From Luzula sylvatica (taxonomy: Eukaryota > Streptophyta > Magnoliopsida > Poales > Juncaceae), in contig OX326958.1 of NCBI GenBank assembly GCA_946800325.1, positions 28,064,914-28,128,913 on the forward strand: a stretch of 64,000 nt of DNA. The letters run 5' to 3'. Below the pieces are notes generated by a model. It was given only the letters and a program-made list of their open reading frames with translations, was not told where the DNA came from and did no database searches. The translations under genes were made by a program, and so were the position numbers. This document shows, in pieces, positions 1 through 12,508 of the stretch. Each line of letters opens with the position of its first letter. The first letter of the stretch is position 1.

Positions 1-142
1 AAAAAAAAAAATCGAATATTTGTGAATCCATAAAATCCGGCCCCAAAAAACGAGTGGCAACACGCAATTATAAACGAATGATTCCTTTTCTGTCAGTAGT
101 TACCGGATTTTAGAATCCAGATGTCTTTTGTCTTTTAGCACC

Positions 143-316
143 GGATTTTAAAAATCGGTGGTTTTCATTAATTTTTTTGAACGACAGTTATTTCAAGGTG
201 AAACATAATTAACTCTAATTAAACCACCGCATTTTTAAAATCAGTTGTTTTCATTAATTTTTTGTAACGATAGTTATTTCAAGGTTAAACATAATTAACT
301 CAAATTAAACCGCCAA
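143..316. repeat. Two-copy tandem repeat, about 87 bp unit
   Basis: Two adjacent copies of an AT-rich unit that begins with an 'ATTTTAAAAATC'-like stretch and runs through TTTCATTAATTTTTT and CATAATTAACTC. A third partial start of the unit lies near 105. No coding potential is seen. It sits just beyond the place where the MAP65 gene decays, so it may mark the breakpoint that removed the gene's 3' half. Confidence 0.6.
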
Positions 317-542
317 ATTTTTTCGGATTTATCGCCCATACAGAAATGCTCCTATTATATGCACTAATACATATACGGCTCGACTTATACTAAACAAGTA
401 CCAGTACCACACATGCCCTCAATTAAAGGAAAAATACACCCTTTCAGTACCAGTACCGCTACTACTCTAGCTTCGCTTTTAGATGGAACGAGCCATAAAA
501 TTGAGATTAAATAAACAAATGGAGATTAAATAAACTTTGGAC

Positions 543-2332
543 CTCTTTAAGAGTTTGAAGCGATAGCAAGCCAGGCGAAACGATATCTTCTTCAAGAGAT
601 CCACGAATGCTCGCGACTCTTGCAAATTGATCCTTCTCTTTTGTTGATATTTCCATCAAACTCCACAACTTGAATAAGTCCTCCATTATTCCCCTCAACT
701 ACATGAAATAATTTGAAAAAGCCACTTACATATAAAATTATAAATGACAATTGAATATTTTGGTAGTTAGTTACCTTTTGGAGCCTGGTATGTTTCTCTT
801 GTCTCAAATTTTGAACTGATAAAGAGAGCCCATCTAGGGTTTTATCGCTTATGTCCATAAAATTTTCCAAATTTGATTCGCACAAACCAGAATGAACCGC
901 ACCTACTATTTTTGAAAATTCAAATCCAAGAACAGAACAGAGACGATGTATTTCGTGCACATATTGAAGAACTTTGTTAAGCCTCTCAGACTGGAATAAA
1001 ATAAGAACAAATAACCAGATAAAAAACAAAATATGAAAAATCACAGGGTGATTAAAGAAAAGGGACCGCGATTGACCTTTTCCTTTTCAAGGTAAGTTAA
1101 TTGAGCTTGATACTCCTCAAGCCTCGGCAATGACAAATCGTGATCGTCTTTTTTGAACTTCTCTAATTCATCATTTTGCTGATTCGTCCCAGATATTTCT
1201 GTAATTATTTTTTGAATGTGCGACTTTAACTCGATAAATTGCCTCAGTCTCTTGTCTTTGTTTATTCTAAGTTTCTCCAATTGAGGTTTTATATACGCAA
1301 TTTGGTCCCTCAATGAAAATAGGTTTTTTTCCAACTGCATCATAAATAGCGGATACAAATTGACAAACTAATTGAAGTGCACTCGAAACAAGTCAATGTT
1401 TTTGACAAAGATAATTCAAAACTAGGGCGAGAGAGAGAACCTTAACTGGTACACTGCATTCACCAAGACAGGTCATTAAGGTGGCTAGCTCCGCTTCACT
1501 GGCAGCGAGTGATTGGTGGAGATAAGTCCTCTCGTTAATGGATTTGTTCAGTTTCGTTCTATAGACTTTCATGCATTCCATTTTAAGCTCCATTAACATT
1601 CTGTCTTGATCTTCCTCTTTCTCTCCTATCTCTCTCCATGTTTGCTATAAATGTCAACACGAATACGATTAATCAGTAAAAATGTTCAAAAGCATGTAGA
1701 ATCTATAACAAATAAAGGGACACCGAATATTTATTAATATGTTTGTTAAATTATGTTCAATATCATATGAAGCATTATTTAGTTTATATTGATGTTTACT
1801 TTGAGTGCATTAGTGTATTAAATTTGGTTTCGAATTTTAATACTATGTCCGAGGCGTAATTCATTTGTATAAACTACAAAACTAATATCAGATACGCGTA
1901 CATAAAAAAGAATATCACATATACGATATATCCACAAGAACTAGGAAAATCATATACACATTAATTACAATTTAGTTAGTTAAAACAACTACTTGCATAT
2001 ACACATTAATTACAATTCCAGTTGACTAAGGAAGCAGAGTTATGCTTTTAAATATAAATATAATAATTGTATTCAAAATAAGTGATCTATATATACATAT
2101 ATAATATCAAACATATAAAATAAATGCACAAAAAAAAAAAAAGACTATGAGAGAACTTATTAATTTATTTTGAAGGAACAAAAAGTTCATTATTTGCTTT
2201 CATTTTCTTTAAATCAAACGAAAGAGTTTTAAATTTCGTGGAAAGCATAACATTTTAAAAGTAACTATTATAAAGAGAAAAAAAGAAAGAAACCTCAAGT
2301 TCTCTGATAAGAGCACCACAAGGAGCATCCAT
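543..2332 (-). CDS. MAP65/ASE1/PRC1-family microtubule-associated protein, 5' half (5 exons)
   Basis: MAP65 proteins form antiparallel dimers that cross-link microtubules in cortical arrays and the phragmoplast. Five phase-0 exons are seen on the minus strand: 2332-2294 (13 aa, ATG with an in-frame TAA just upstream), 1644-1441, 1334-1077, 990-775 and 698-543. All have AG acceptors and GT donors, giving 291 aa. Family landmarks appear in order: CGALIRELE, TWREIGEKEEDQDRM, a Leu/Glu coiled coil ending ELATLM, DLSLPRLEEYQAQL, RLNKVLQYVHEIHRLCSVLG, and FKLWSLM. Family members are usually about 550-600 aa, so the C-terminal microtubule-binding half is missing. Below 543 only a frameshifted scrap (about 505-475, encoding HLKAKLE) recalls the next exon, with no acceptor in front. 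The gene is therefore probably truncated or a pseudogene despite its clean first five exons. Confidence 0.82.
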
Positions 2333-2580
2333 TGATTCTTACACTTTTTTTTTGTTGCAAAGAAAAATAATGATAGAAGAAAAGAACGGAAGAAGAGGGA
2401 AGTTCTTTTCCTCACTTGTCTTTTATTGGCCCGAAGAAAATAGAATGAGAGAAGATGGAAATAAACCCAACAATGAAATAAGAAGATGGAAAGAAGGTCT
2501 ATAGACTTCCACAATTATTAAGGCCAAACCAAAGTAGAGGGGGCATTAATTATGGGCTTTCTAATATGAGAAAATATTTT

Positions 2581-3166
2581 GCACTCCGTTCTTAAGTTCT
2601 TAACGCACGTCAGATCGACACATATTTTTTACTTTCATATTTATATTATTTTTATACTATAAATAATAAATATAAATTTTGTTCTTATTAATATCTTTTT
2701 TAACGTGGATGAAGATCAGTGATATATTTTGTTCTTACTATTTTTTTTTTTGAGAAGAACCTAGAGCACGAATCGTGCTCCTTAGAGTTCTTTATTGAAT
2801 AAGAAGATAGTTTTTACATCAATTTACAACAAGAAAGCCTTATAAAACCTAACCTAGTTTCCAAAAATTAAATAAGTCTAATATTTCCTGAGACAGTAGG
2901 ATAGGTATTTTTGCTTTCTTTCTAAATATCCGGTTGTTCCTTTCTTTCCAAACAGACCATATTATTGCTGCCCAAGTTCGAAGTTCCGTGCTATCACCTT
3001 TAGGCTCTTTCCTTATTTTGTTCTTACTATTATTTATACATTTTGTAATATTTGTTGTAAAATAAAAATAAAAATATTAGTGTTTTTATTACGAGTCATT
3101 ATAAAAAAGTATAAATATGAAAGTGAAAGATATATGACGACCTGACGTGTGCTAAGAGCAGAGTGC
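2581..3166. mobile_element. MITE-like inverted-repeat element hosting a LINE
   Basis: The ends are inverted copies of each other: GCACTCCGTTCTTAAG on the left and, read on the other strand, GCACTCTGCTCTTAG on the right. Both are followed by a conserved CACGTCAG...TTTCATATTTATA stretch of about 60 bp. No coding capacity. No convincing target-site duplication was found, so the superfamily is not assigned. A LINE fragment sits in its middle. Confidence 0.6.
2743..3013 (-). mobile_element. 5'-truncated LINE (non-LTR retrotransposon) 3' end
   Basis: On the minus strand this encodes the C-terminal zinc-binding reverse-transcriptase tail typical of plant L1 elements (WAAIIWSVWKERNNRIF), followed by about 110 bp of 3' UTR and a poly-A run (poly-T at 2743-2751 on plus). 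It is flanked by an 18-bp direct repeat, TATTTTGTTCTTACTATT, at 2725-2742 and 3014-3031. That is the target-site duplication expected from target-primed reverse transcription. The insertion lies within an older inverted-repeat element. Confidence 0.85.
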
Positions 3167-3299
3167 GCACTAGCAACGCTTTTTTAATATCGCTCCTTTT
3201 TAGAGAGATGCTTGGATTGGGCGAACTGGTTCAAACTGAAGTAGTTAGAACATGGAGATCCTTGGCATTGGAAAGGAACAAAATCAAGGTTGTTTTATC

Positions 3300-4246
3300 T
3301 AAATATCAATGATTATGTGAATAGTGATACTTAGATATTATTTTTCGTTAAACGAATAATTATATAAATTCATCAGTAAATATCATATGAGGTATGTTGA
3401 ATAATGTGAATAATTAAGATATGATTTGCTTTTTCGTATTTTAAAGGGATATTTCTTAGAATCTCCTGATGAATTAATATTGAAGGAAATGTGTGACCAC
3501 GCTTAATAGAATTAACATGTGTTGTTACATATTCGATTTAATTCTTGAATGAGAAAGAGTTAATTTGATTTATAAATGATGAGAATTTTCCATGTCTTCG
3601 ATCAACATATATTAATAGAACAAAAGAATTGGTCACTTGTCTATTTGATAAATATGTTATGATCACGAATCGTGTATTTAATTTGTATAGTTATAATGCC
3701 TTGCTAGAGACCACTTATGATTTATATAGTTAAATGAAGATTTAATATGTTGTCAACATTCAACAAATCTATAGGATAGTACACAAAATTGTGTATTTGA
3801 TTGGACACAAAAATCACATGAATATTAAGAATTTTGAGCATGAGATGCTACATATTACACATTTTTAATCACAGACTTATTTATTTGGAGAAATGAAAGG
3901 TTGAGAGTATGTGATAAATATTAAGTAACTGCTTCAGATTTAAGGTTAATGCAATTAAACCAAACATCACATAATCTTTTCTTGAGAGAGAAAGAGATTG
4001 AGAGGCGATTTTCTCGAGGGAGGAAGATCAAGGATTAGCACCACAAGATCTTCTCAATCAATTAGGACAAGTCGCATGTGGATATCGATAGAATGTGTTG
4101 CCTCTTTGAAGCATCGCCCGACATGATCGTGTCGAAATCCCTTCACCAGATTAGCCAAATCCGTGATAAAATATTCGAAACTATTTCTTTGTGTTTAAAA
4201 AAGTTAAATATATCCATTTATTAGGGGTTGAGGTATGTTCCGCTGT
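3300..4246 (+). mobile_element. LTR-like sequence with decayed tRNA-Met primer site
   Basis: An AT-rich stretch ends in 'GTTCCGCTGTG' followed at about 4237-4247 by TGGTATAAGAG, one base from the initiator tRNA-Met primer-binding site TGGTATCAGAG. This is how copia LTRs often end. No coding region follows and no matching second LTR was seen, so the left boundary is only approximate. Confidence 0.4.
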
Positions 4247-4437
4247 GTGGTATAAGAGTATTACAAAACCTAACATTTAGCTCGTAAATTAATCATAATA
4301 TTAGTCTTATAATACTCTTAAATATCATATTACCTTTGTAAAACCCTAAAATATGATATTTACCCATATTACCATTACAACGCTACATTCTCTGAAAATC
4401 TGCATCATTATTAATAATCCTTATTAACAAATCTTGC

Positions 4438-4600
4438 TTAGGTCCGTTGCAAAAGACCTTAACGTCCGTTATAACATAACTGTCTCCGGAACTGAAATTT
4501 GCACAATCTTAATATGCACTTATCAATTCCGTTGAACGCGTACGTTCGTTTGCCCTTATATGTGCACTTTTACCGTTGATTTAAAACTATATTTCCTTCA
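4438..4600 (-). mobile_element. LTR fragment, family of the 14.6-kb and 45.6-kb LTRs
   Basis: On the minus strand it begins TGAAGGAAATATAG and contains ACGAACGTACGCGTTC and TTATAACGGACG. These match the first part of the LTRs at 14648-15652 and 44639-45600. The rest of the LTR is missing. Confidence 0.5.
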
Positions 4601-4849
4601 TTTAGATCTAAGTAGAAGTTTTCAAAAATTCATAACAAATTGAAAAATTCATAGATTTGAGTGATTTAAAAAGTATATTAAACTAGAGATCAAGATCTAT
4701 ACACTGACATCAAAAAACAGAAAGTTTTAGATCCAGAATCTACTCAAATCAAGCACACAAACAACCCTATTTTTTATCGTTTTTGATTTAGGAAAAATAA
4801 AAAAATTCGAAATTAATTCCACATAAATTCCGCAAATTATATTGATATA

Positions 4850-5420
4850 TCGAGAACAGAGGTACAAAACTAATTTAAAAATTCATCTAAAAACCTAATA
4901 GAATTACAAAAACCGAAAAGGAGAGGAAAGGTAGTCCAATAAGATATCTTGGCAAGATCCTTGAGCCTTGAAAGGAAGTGAGAGGAGAAGGAGAACAACA
5001 AAGTTTAGTTCCGGAGAGGGCAATGGAGGAGAGAGATTTCGGAATGGTTTCGAAAACCGAAAAAACTTCATTCTTCTTGGCGAAAATGGCTCGAGAGTCG
5101 AACAAGAAAAGCTAGAGAGCTTGAACTATGGAGGAGAAGAGGCCTAACACCTTACCTTCCCCAATAATAGAGTGGTTGACCAAGAGGAAAACAAAGTAAT
5201 CAAGTGGTCCAAGTGGTAATGAAAGCATGAGTATTGGATCTCTTATATAGGAGAGGGAAGTCATTTGAAGACAAAGTTCGAGTTGCAACTTGCATCATAG
5301 GGTAGAGAAAGTTGCAACGAATCCAATGGTCCAAACCTCATCAAAATCGATTAAAACATGAGGGAGAAAATCCCAAAATACCCTCCATATTCATCCCTAA
5401 CATATTCAAATAAATCTGTT
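4850..5420 (-). mobile_element. Possible LTR (Ty3/gypsy-like) with TATA box
   Basis: Read on the minus strand, a TATA-like CCTATATAAGAG (about 5253-5242) is followed by a pyrimidine-rich stretch with no sustained gene-like coding, resembling the U3-R-U5 layout of an LTR. A short open frame at 5105-4887 has no recognisable domain. There are no clear ends or target-site duplication. It could instead be an unrelated promoter region. Confidence 0.3.
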
Positions 5421-5599
5421 AAATTCAACCATTAAATAACGGAGCATTTCTTCATGTAACCCATTTTGGGATGAAAATTCGAAAAATAATCCCTTTTCAA
5501 AAATATTTCAGAAATGATCCATAACTGGTTTTTAAATCTCGGTGGCACTGGGTTTCAAAACCTCGGTTGGTTAATTGATTTGTCAGAAAAATCGGTTGA

Positions 5600-8113
5600 A
5601 TTTTAATTCAAAATATGATATATTTCTCCAGATTTTACCATACCATTCTTTATGTTCTACTTAATATATTTAAATAAAATGATAACTAGTACATGTTCGC
5701 TATTAACTTAATACATAATTAATATTTATTCGAATTCATAAATTTGAATAAATATTAATGAATATTTAATGATATGTTCTAATTATCGCGTTACTTAATG
5801 TAATAGTTCAATAATGGAGAAGTCGGTGGGTACATTTTGGAGGTGAGTAAAATTATATATATATATATATATATATTTCAACGCATGAACAGTGAATCTA
5901 ATATTGACCGATAATGTTTCATTATCCATGCTCCCACATAATATCCATTTGTAATCGCGTACATTTCGATTTTTTTAATTTCATATCCCCCAATGTATTT
6001 GGTGCAAAATTTAGTACAAATCCACGCTCCCTTGTTTTTTTCTTATGCAAGAACAGTACAAGTGGCCACAAAATGACGGACCAACTATCGTATCCGGAGA
6101 CAAACTAATTAGAAAAATGTTGCGGAAAAAACAAAACGTGAAAAAAGACAAACAAAAGACGTACGAGTGAAATAGACACATTTTCGAGTCAAACCTTAAC
6201 GAGCCAAAAATGTTGCGGACATTGTCGAAAACCGAGACATATTCAAATAAATTTTCCGTACAAACGACGTGATTAATGTTTTGTTATGATTAGTGTTTGT
6301 TTTGTTGTCATTGTTTGTGTTTAGTTTGTTGGTTTTTTTTGTTTTGTTATAGGTTAATTGTTGTATTTCATGCCATGTTCAAGTCGTTATGTATTAATAT
6401 CATGTTGAAATATTCTATATTATGTTCAAGTATAGTATCATGACTTATTATTATTTGTTGTGTTAAATCAAAATACAACTAAATTATCAAGATAAACTAA
6501 ATGGAACAATCAAAACACAACTAAATTATATCATGTCAGAAATTGCATGACATCTACCGTCGCGAAATCACAAGCGAAATCACAAGGTAACTAAACACTA
6601 AAGTGTCTTTTTATTTATTTTATTGTCACATAAATATTTGTCCCATCCTATTAATAACATAAATGGACCATTACTTTTCATGACTTTCACTTCAAATTAT
6701 GTACCACAAAGTCTTTTGAGTTTAACTGCACGAAGTCCCAGTATACAATTGGGCAGGAAATCCATAGACATGTACTATTCAAGTGAAATGAAAGAAAAAC
6801 AAATATTACAAATTAATAGTACTTCAATTTACTCCAAAACGAAACTTACCAAAAATTCCATTAAAATCAATTCATGTTTATGAAGAATATACCAACGTCA
6901 TGATGTATAATAGTGCGATAAGAATGGGTTGGAGTAGAAATTTTCAAACAAAAAAAATAGAAAAGTGAATAATGAAGAAAAAGAAACCTGGTTTATATGG
7001 ACTTTTTTTCGCCAGACCCTCTTCCGAATGAGAGTTTAATTTAAAAACCCTGTCACTTTCCAACGTCTGTCTGCTCAAAATTCAAAGAAGAAGACCAATA
7101 CCAGAAACTGGCATGACTGAGATCTGACGAAAGAGGGTAAATTCATAATTTGCAATCGATGACTTTGTCAGGCGACAATTAACCATCTCTTGACAGAAAA
7201 ATTTGATGTTCAAACACTTTCGCCAGCTTTTATGACGAAAGAATATTCACTTTCGCCAGATCACCTGATAAAAATTTTATTTTTGCAAATTGGACAAAAC
7301 TCTAATTCTTGTTACAAATTGGACTTTTCAGAAAACTACTCCTAAAAAAATTATCTTTTTTTTTCTGGATCAATTGATAACATCACAATGAAGTGTTCGG
7401 GTAAATAAGCAATCGTGTATTTGATCTATGCACGGACGTACCTATATAGATCTCCCTTATTAATTCGTCAAGTACGATTCTACTTTGGTCGTTATGCAAG
7501 ATGGAAGCAAATTTAGGGGCTTTCATCGCAAAGAGTTGCAGAAGTAGAGCTATCTAGGTATTTCTCTTTTTCCGAGAAAGAAAAATCTGACAAAAGCTGT
7601 TGTCCTTTCAAGGACTTTGAATTGAATTTGAAGTACAAGTACTTACTCTTCGATATTAAATATAAGAATCAGGTATAGAAGATCTTTTATTTAAGTTCTC
7701 GCGACAAGATTTTTATACGACTAAATGTAACAAATGGATTTGAATTTATGAAAATAAAGTTCTTATAGTTCTTTAAATTAAAGAACGAAAGAAGCATCCT
7801 ACGGTCCATGGCCAATAAAACATGAAAAATGTGTAAATCTAACCTTCCTTGTAACTATTTATTGGACAACTTCAAGATTTAACACTCAAAAGAACAAGAG
7901 CAGAATTTGAAAATTGACATGTTATATATTTATTATATAGTTAAAAGAAACCCAAATAACAAATGACAATGACAATGACATTTCAATTTGACACAATTAT
8001 CTTCTCACGTATTCAAATTATATTTTCCGGATAAATACATTTAAAAAATATATTTTAGTATTACACTTCAATTTCGACATTTCTAAGAAAATATGATTAT
8101 TAACTTTTTTTCA
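5600..8113. other. AT-rich intergenic DNA
   Basis: No gene or RNA is recognised. The stretch includes a short (AT)n run at 5855-5876. Short open frames (5914-6108, 6623-6883) have no recognisable domain or codon bias. Confidence 0.6.
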
Positions 8114-8121
8114 TGTGTCAG

Positions 8122-8700
8122 CAAGGTTACAAAAATCGCTGGACGCTAGTCGGGCGGACGGACACCGTCTAGCCTAGAGGGATTAACCGGAGATTAATCG
8201 GTTCTAGACGGATTTGTAATTTTACATAATTTTTGTCATATTTTTTAATTTCTATATATTTTAATTTGTACTACAAATTTTTATACTGAAAATAATGTAT
8301 ATTAATTTTATTTTAGACAACATCCAAACAAATCATAACATGAAATCTACAACATAACATTAACACAAATCCAAATAAACCACAAAATAAAGTTACTGAC
8401 ATATCCACACATTATAACTAGTATCATAATATTTTCCATCCTCCAAGAACGGGTTGTGGGCCTAAAAAAATGCACAAAGAAAAATAAACTAAACATTAAA
8501 AAAAAGTAGGTTGTAGGCCTAAAAAAATAGAAGTGAAAAAAAATATATAAATTTAAGTGGGCTGGGCCTAGACGGAATTATTCGGTATTTAGTCAGGATT
8601 AGGCGAAATTCGGACTAGACAGAAACTAATCGGGCAGACCTGAGCGTTTGGACAACGCCTAGCGCCTAGGCGGCCGCCTAGACTGATTTTTACAATCATG
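8122..8700. mobile_element. Non-autonomous hAT element with 8-bp TSD
   Basis: The ends are imperfect inverted repeats: CAAGGTTACAAAAATCG on the left and ...GATTTTTACAATCATG on the right. A perfect 8-bp duplication TGTGTCAG flanks them at 8114-8121 and 8701-8708. GC-rich 'CCTAGGCGG'-type subterminal repeats lie near both ends and no transposase frame is present. The element at 41059-41647 has closely related ends and a similar length. Confidence 0.85.
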
Positions 8701-8709
8701 TGTGTCAGG

Positions 8710-10526
8710 CATCACTTTTATTTCCTTTTCTGAAATTGTTGAATTTTTTTTTTCATTTGTTAGTTCTTAATTTCGGAGTTTTTTCTAGAAAAACTTGGAA
8801 ATTGATTATTTTACTTGGATATACTTCAATTTTATCAATTTTTAAAATAATACTATAGTTTGTAATTTTGCACGTGTTAAACTTCACCATTTGCTTTTGT
8901 GCGAAGTTTAAGAACAAAATGAAAATTTCGAATGTGTTAAGTTTTTAGTTACGTAATTTTTGAGAAAACATGAAAATTAAGTATTTTGTTCGTGTTAGAC
9001 TTCAATTTTGATAATTCTTAGAAAAATATTTTAATTCATTATTTTGCTTGTGTTAGATTTCAATTTTTGCATTTTAGCATTTTTTTTTTAAAAAATAGAA
9101 ATTGTTATTCTTCAATTACAGAGTTTTTTTTGAAAAATATGAAAATTGAGTTTTACTATTTGCTCGTTTAAACATCAATTTTGACTTTTCTATGAATTAT
9201 TTTCTTCAAGGTGTTAACTTCAATATTTGCAATTTTGTAAAATTTCTTGAAAAAAATAGAAGTTTGTAAGTGTTAGACTTCAATTTTGATATTCTTTTTT
9301 TTTGAAAAATATGATACTTGATTTTTGAAAGGCGTTACACTTCAATTTTTGCGTTTTGTCGAAGCTTTTGATTTTTTTTTTGCATGTGTTATTCTTCAAT
9401 TGCAGAGTTTTTTGAGATAAAAACATGCAAATGAAGTGTTTCACTCATTTAGGACAACCATTTTGATACTTTTTATAAATTTTTTTGAAGGGGTTAAGAC
9501 TTCACTTATTGCATTTTTGAGATTTTTTTCGAAAAAGTTGTAATTTGAATGTGTTAGTCTTCAATTACAAAGTTTTTTTTGACATAAACAAGAGAACTAA
9601 GTATTCTGCTCGTGTTAGTCTTCAATTACGACACTTTTAGGAAAATAAGATAATTGATTTTTGTGAAGGAGTTACACTCCACCTCTTGCATTTTTGCGAA
9701 CTTTTGAAATTTTTGTTGTTGTTGCTTGTGTTAGTCTTATTAATTACATAGTTTTATGAGAAAAACATGAAAACATGATCAAACTCTCAATTTTCATAAA
9801 AAAAATCCGTAATTGAAGACTAACACAAACTAATTTCTATTTTGTTTTTTCAAAAATACCACAAAAAACCAAAAAGTGAAGTCTAAAACATTAAAAAAAA
9901 ATTATCATATTTTTTCTGAAAAATTGCGAAATTGATGTATAAAACGAGCAAAATTACAAAAATTTCATGTTGCCCTAAAAAACTCCGTAATTGAAGGATA
10001 ATACAAGCTAACTTCTATTTTTTGAAATATTTCGGAAAAATCCGAAAACTGAAGTCTAACACCTACAAAAAAATTAATTATCCTATGTTTGTAAAAAATG
10101 CAAAAATAGATTTCTAAAACATGCAAAAAATACTCAATCTTTATGGTGTAAAAAATAATCCTTAATTGAAAACTAACACATGCAAATTTCTATTGTTTAA
10201 AAAAACTTGCAAAAATGCAAAAAAGTGAAGTCGAACAACAACTTCAAAAAATTATATTATCACATTTTTTCGACAAATTCCAAAAATGAATACCAGCAAA
10301 TACTCAATTTTCAGATTGTCCAAAAAAACTTCTCAACTGAAGACTAACAAAAGCAAATTTCTATTTTTTTTCAAAAATTCCGCGAAAGTGCAGATGTGAA
10401 GTCTAACCAAGTAATTAATTATCCTATTTTTCTAAAAATGCCAAACTAGTAATATAAAGCGAGCCAAATATTGAATTTGAATGTTTGCCTAAAATAACTC
10501 CGTAAATTAAGACTAACACATGCAAA
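8710..10526. repeat. Degenerate satellite array A with internal orientation switch
   Basis: The array is built of roughly 55-60-bp submonomers, each starting 'TTAGACTTCAATT...'. Three subtypes recur in order (TTCAATTACAGAGTTTTTT, TTCAATTTTGATA, TTCAATTTTTGCATTTT), giving a period near 170 bp. From 8.7 to about 9.77 kb the units read forward; from about 9.78 kb the same units read as reverse complement (GTAATTGAAGACTAACAC). The array resumes at 11697-11835 after a MULE-type insertion. No coding role is seen. Confidence 0.75.
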
Positions 10527-10535
10527 TTTTTATTT

Positions 10536-11687
10536 GGAGGAATTTCTTGTATGTCCCTCCAAAAACACAAAATATCATATTTGTCCTTACAAAATTGATA
10601 ATATCAAATTTAACCCTCTAAAACTTAATTTATATCAAATTAATACAAAACTAACAAATCTGTTAAACTTAACAGAAAATAATACAATTACTAATTTACC
10701 CTCTAAACCCAATAACTCCACAAACCCTAAACCCGATAACCCCATAAACCGATAAGCTCAAAATGGCTCTTCTTCTTCTTCTAACGATTGACCCCCTCTT
10801 CTATTACTCTTCTCCATGACAACTTATATCTCTGTTAGCTGGTGCTTCGAGTGTGCTATTAACAGAGGCATCTATCTATTTTAATTTGTGGTTGTTTGGA
10901 ACTCATAAGTTTCTGGTTATTCTTGTTTTTTTCCATGCTAATGTGTTGCCTTGTGCTATTTTTTGTTTGTATATCTTGGATGTTATGAAATTAAAAGAAC
11001 AAGAAGAGATGGGTGAATGGTTGTATTTCACGTATTTTCTGATTATAGAGTGTACTCTTTCAAGCTCGTCAATATGAGTTCAGCAATTGCCGAAGTGCAT
11101 CAAATTGTTCGAGAAATCCAATCCAATCATAATAGTTGTAACTAGCTGTAATTACTAAATCTAATGATGTGTTCAGATAATACAAGAGTTTAACATGAGA
11201 TCTAGCATCCTAATTTTGTTTACTCTTCTTCATCACTATTTCACCCATTTCACCCATTTTATTGTTATACAAAAAGAGAGAGTAGAAAAGGGGAAAGCAA
11301 AAACTGAGGAAGGGGAAAGCAAATCGGAAGAGGAGAAAGGCAAACAAACTAATCGATATTTTTTTACCTATTTGCTTGCCATTTCTCTTCGCGAGGATAA
11401 AGACGAGAAGAGCAGGACAAAGGGATAATTAAAGAATTGACAAGGAGGGCATTTTAGTCTATTTTATAACCATGTTCATTAACTTGAGTAAGATTTAATA
11501 ATTAAACTATCACTAAACAGAAAATAAACCGAAAAGTTAACATTTTGGCTAAATTTGATATTTTCAAGTTTTTCAGGGATAAATTTGAGTGTTTTTGTAT
11601 TTTGAGAGGATAAATTTGATAATTACATTTTTAGAGGGACATATTTGATATTTCTTGTTTTTGGAGGGACATACTAGAAATTACCCC
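10536..11687. mobile_element. MULE-type TIR element, 9-bp TSD, inserted in satellite A
   Basis: Both ends share an inverted repeat of about 70 bp around ATGTCCCTCCAAAAACA and ATATCATATTTGTCC. A 9-bp duplication TTTTTATTT flanks them (10527-10535, 11688-11696), the hallmark of Mutator-like elements. Removing the insert restores the satellite unit. The interior (10760-11400) holds short unassigned open frames and pyrimidine-rich sequence, possibly captured host DNA, but no transposase. Confidence 0.82.
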
Positions 11688-11696
11688 TTTTTATTT

Positions 11697-11835
11697 TGTT
11701 CTAAAATTTGTTAAAAATTGTAAAAAGTGAAATCTACTTAGAAAAAACTCAATTATCATACTTTTGAAAACATCTAAAATTCATGTAAAAAATGGGCAAA
11801 ATACTCAAATTTTATATATGCGACGATTTTGATTC
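11697..11835. repeat. Satellite A, continuation after MULE insertion
   Basis: Reverse-orientation satellite A units resume (AAATTGTAAAAAGTGAAATC and related) immediately after the MULE target-site duplication, then stop at the LTR-like sequence that follows. Confidence 0.6.
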
Positions 11836-12508
11836 GCATGCAAATACTGGGAGAATTACGAGGAAAACTCAAGTTCGTCAAAAAGAAAAAGAAAAAGAAA
11901 AGAAAAGAGAAATAAACCCGAATAATTGTAATAGAGAAGATAAGAGATGATACCGGATATGATAACGGAGTTTGAAGAAATGGTGCCTACATCTACGGGA
12001 AAAAGTCTCGCCGTCACGGAGAGCGTGACGAACTCTTATAATTCCTATTACAAAAAGAACTAACAAGGAGGTAGAGCCTTTGCACAACAAACTAGTTCCA
12101 CAAAACAACCGATATAACAACTATCCCAACAACCACGCGATCTCTCAAAGAACGCTTTGTAGAATAAGACTACTCTCACTGAAATATTGAAGTTATAGCC
12201 TAGCCTACCAATGAAGTTCTCAAACTATACTCATAACAATGGTGGCTAGGGTTTCTCTCAAGGATTTAGCAAAAAAAGTGTAAATTCTGAATGTCGGGTG
12301 CTCTCCTATTTATAGGGAGTTGGGGGAACATTGCATCCTCATATCAAGCATAAATTAAGGGACCAAGAAGGTAGCAGCCTCAGAAATTTTGAAATATAAA
12401 ACACCGAAAATCTGCCTGATATTGCGTCCCCAGGCAGCTGGGGGCGCTCCAGAATCTTCTGTGTGAGTTGGACTACGGACTGAGAAAATGAACTAGGCGT
12501 CCGGCAGT
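11836..12508 (-). mobile_element. LTR-like fragment with TATA box
   Basis: On the minus strand a CCCTATAAATAGGAG TATA region (about 12318-12304) is followed by a long leader-like stretch with AAACCCTAGCCACC and runs of T, a layout typical of LTR U3-R-U5. No internal region, primer site or TSD is present. The right edge passes directly into satellite B. Confidence 0.45.
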
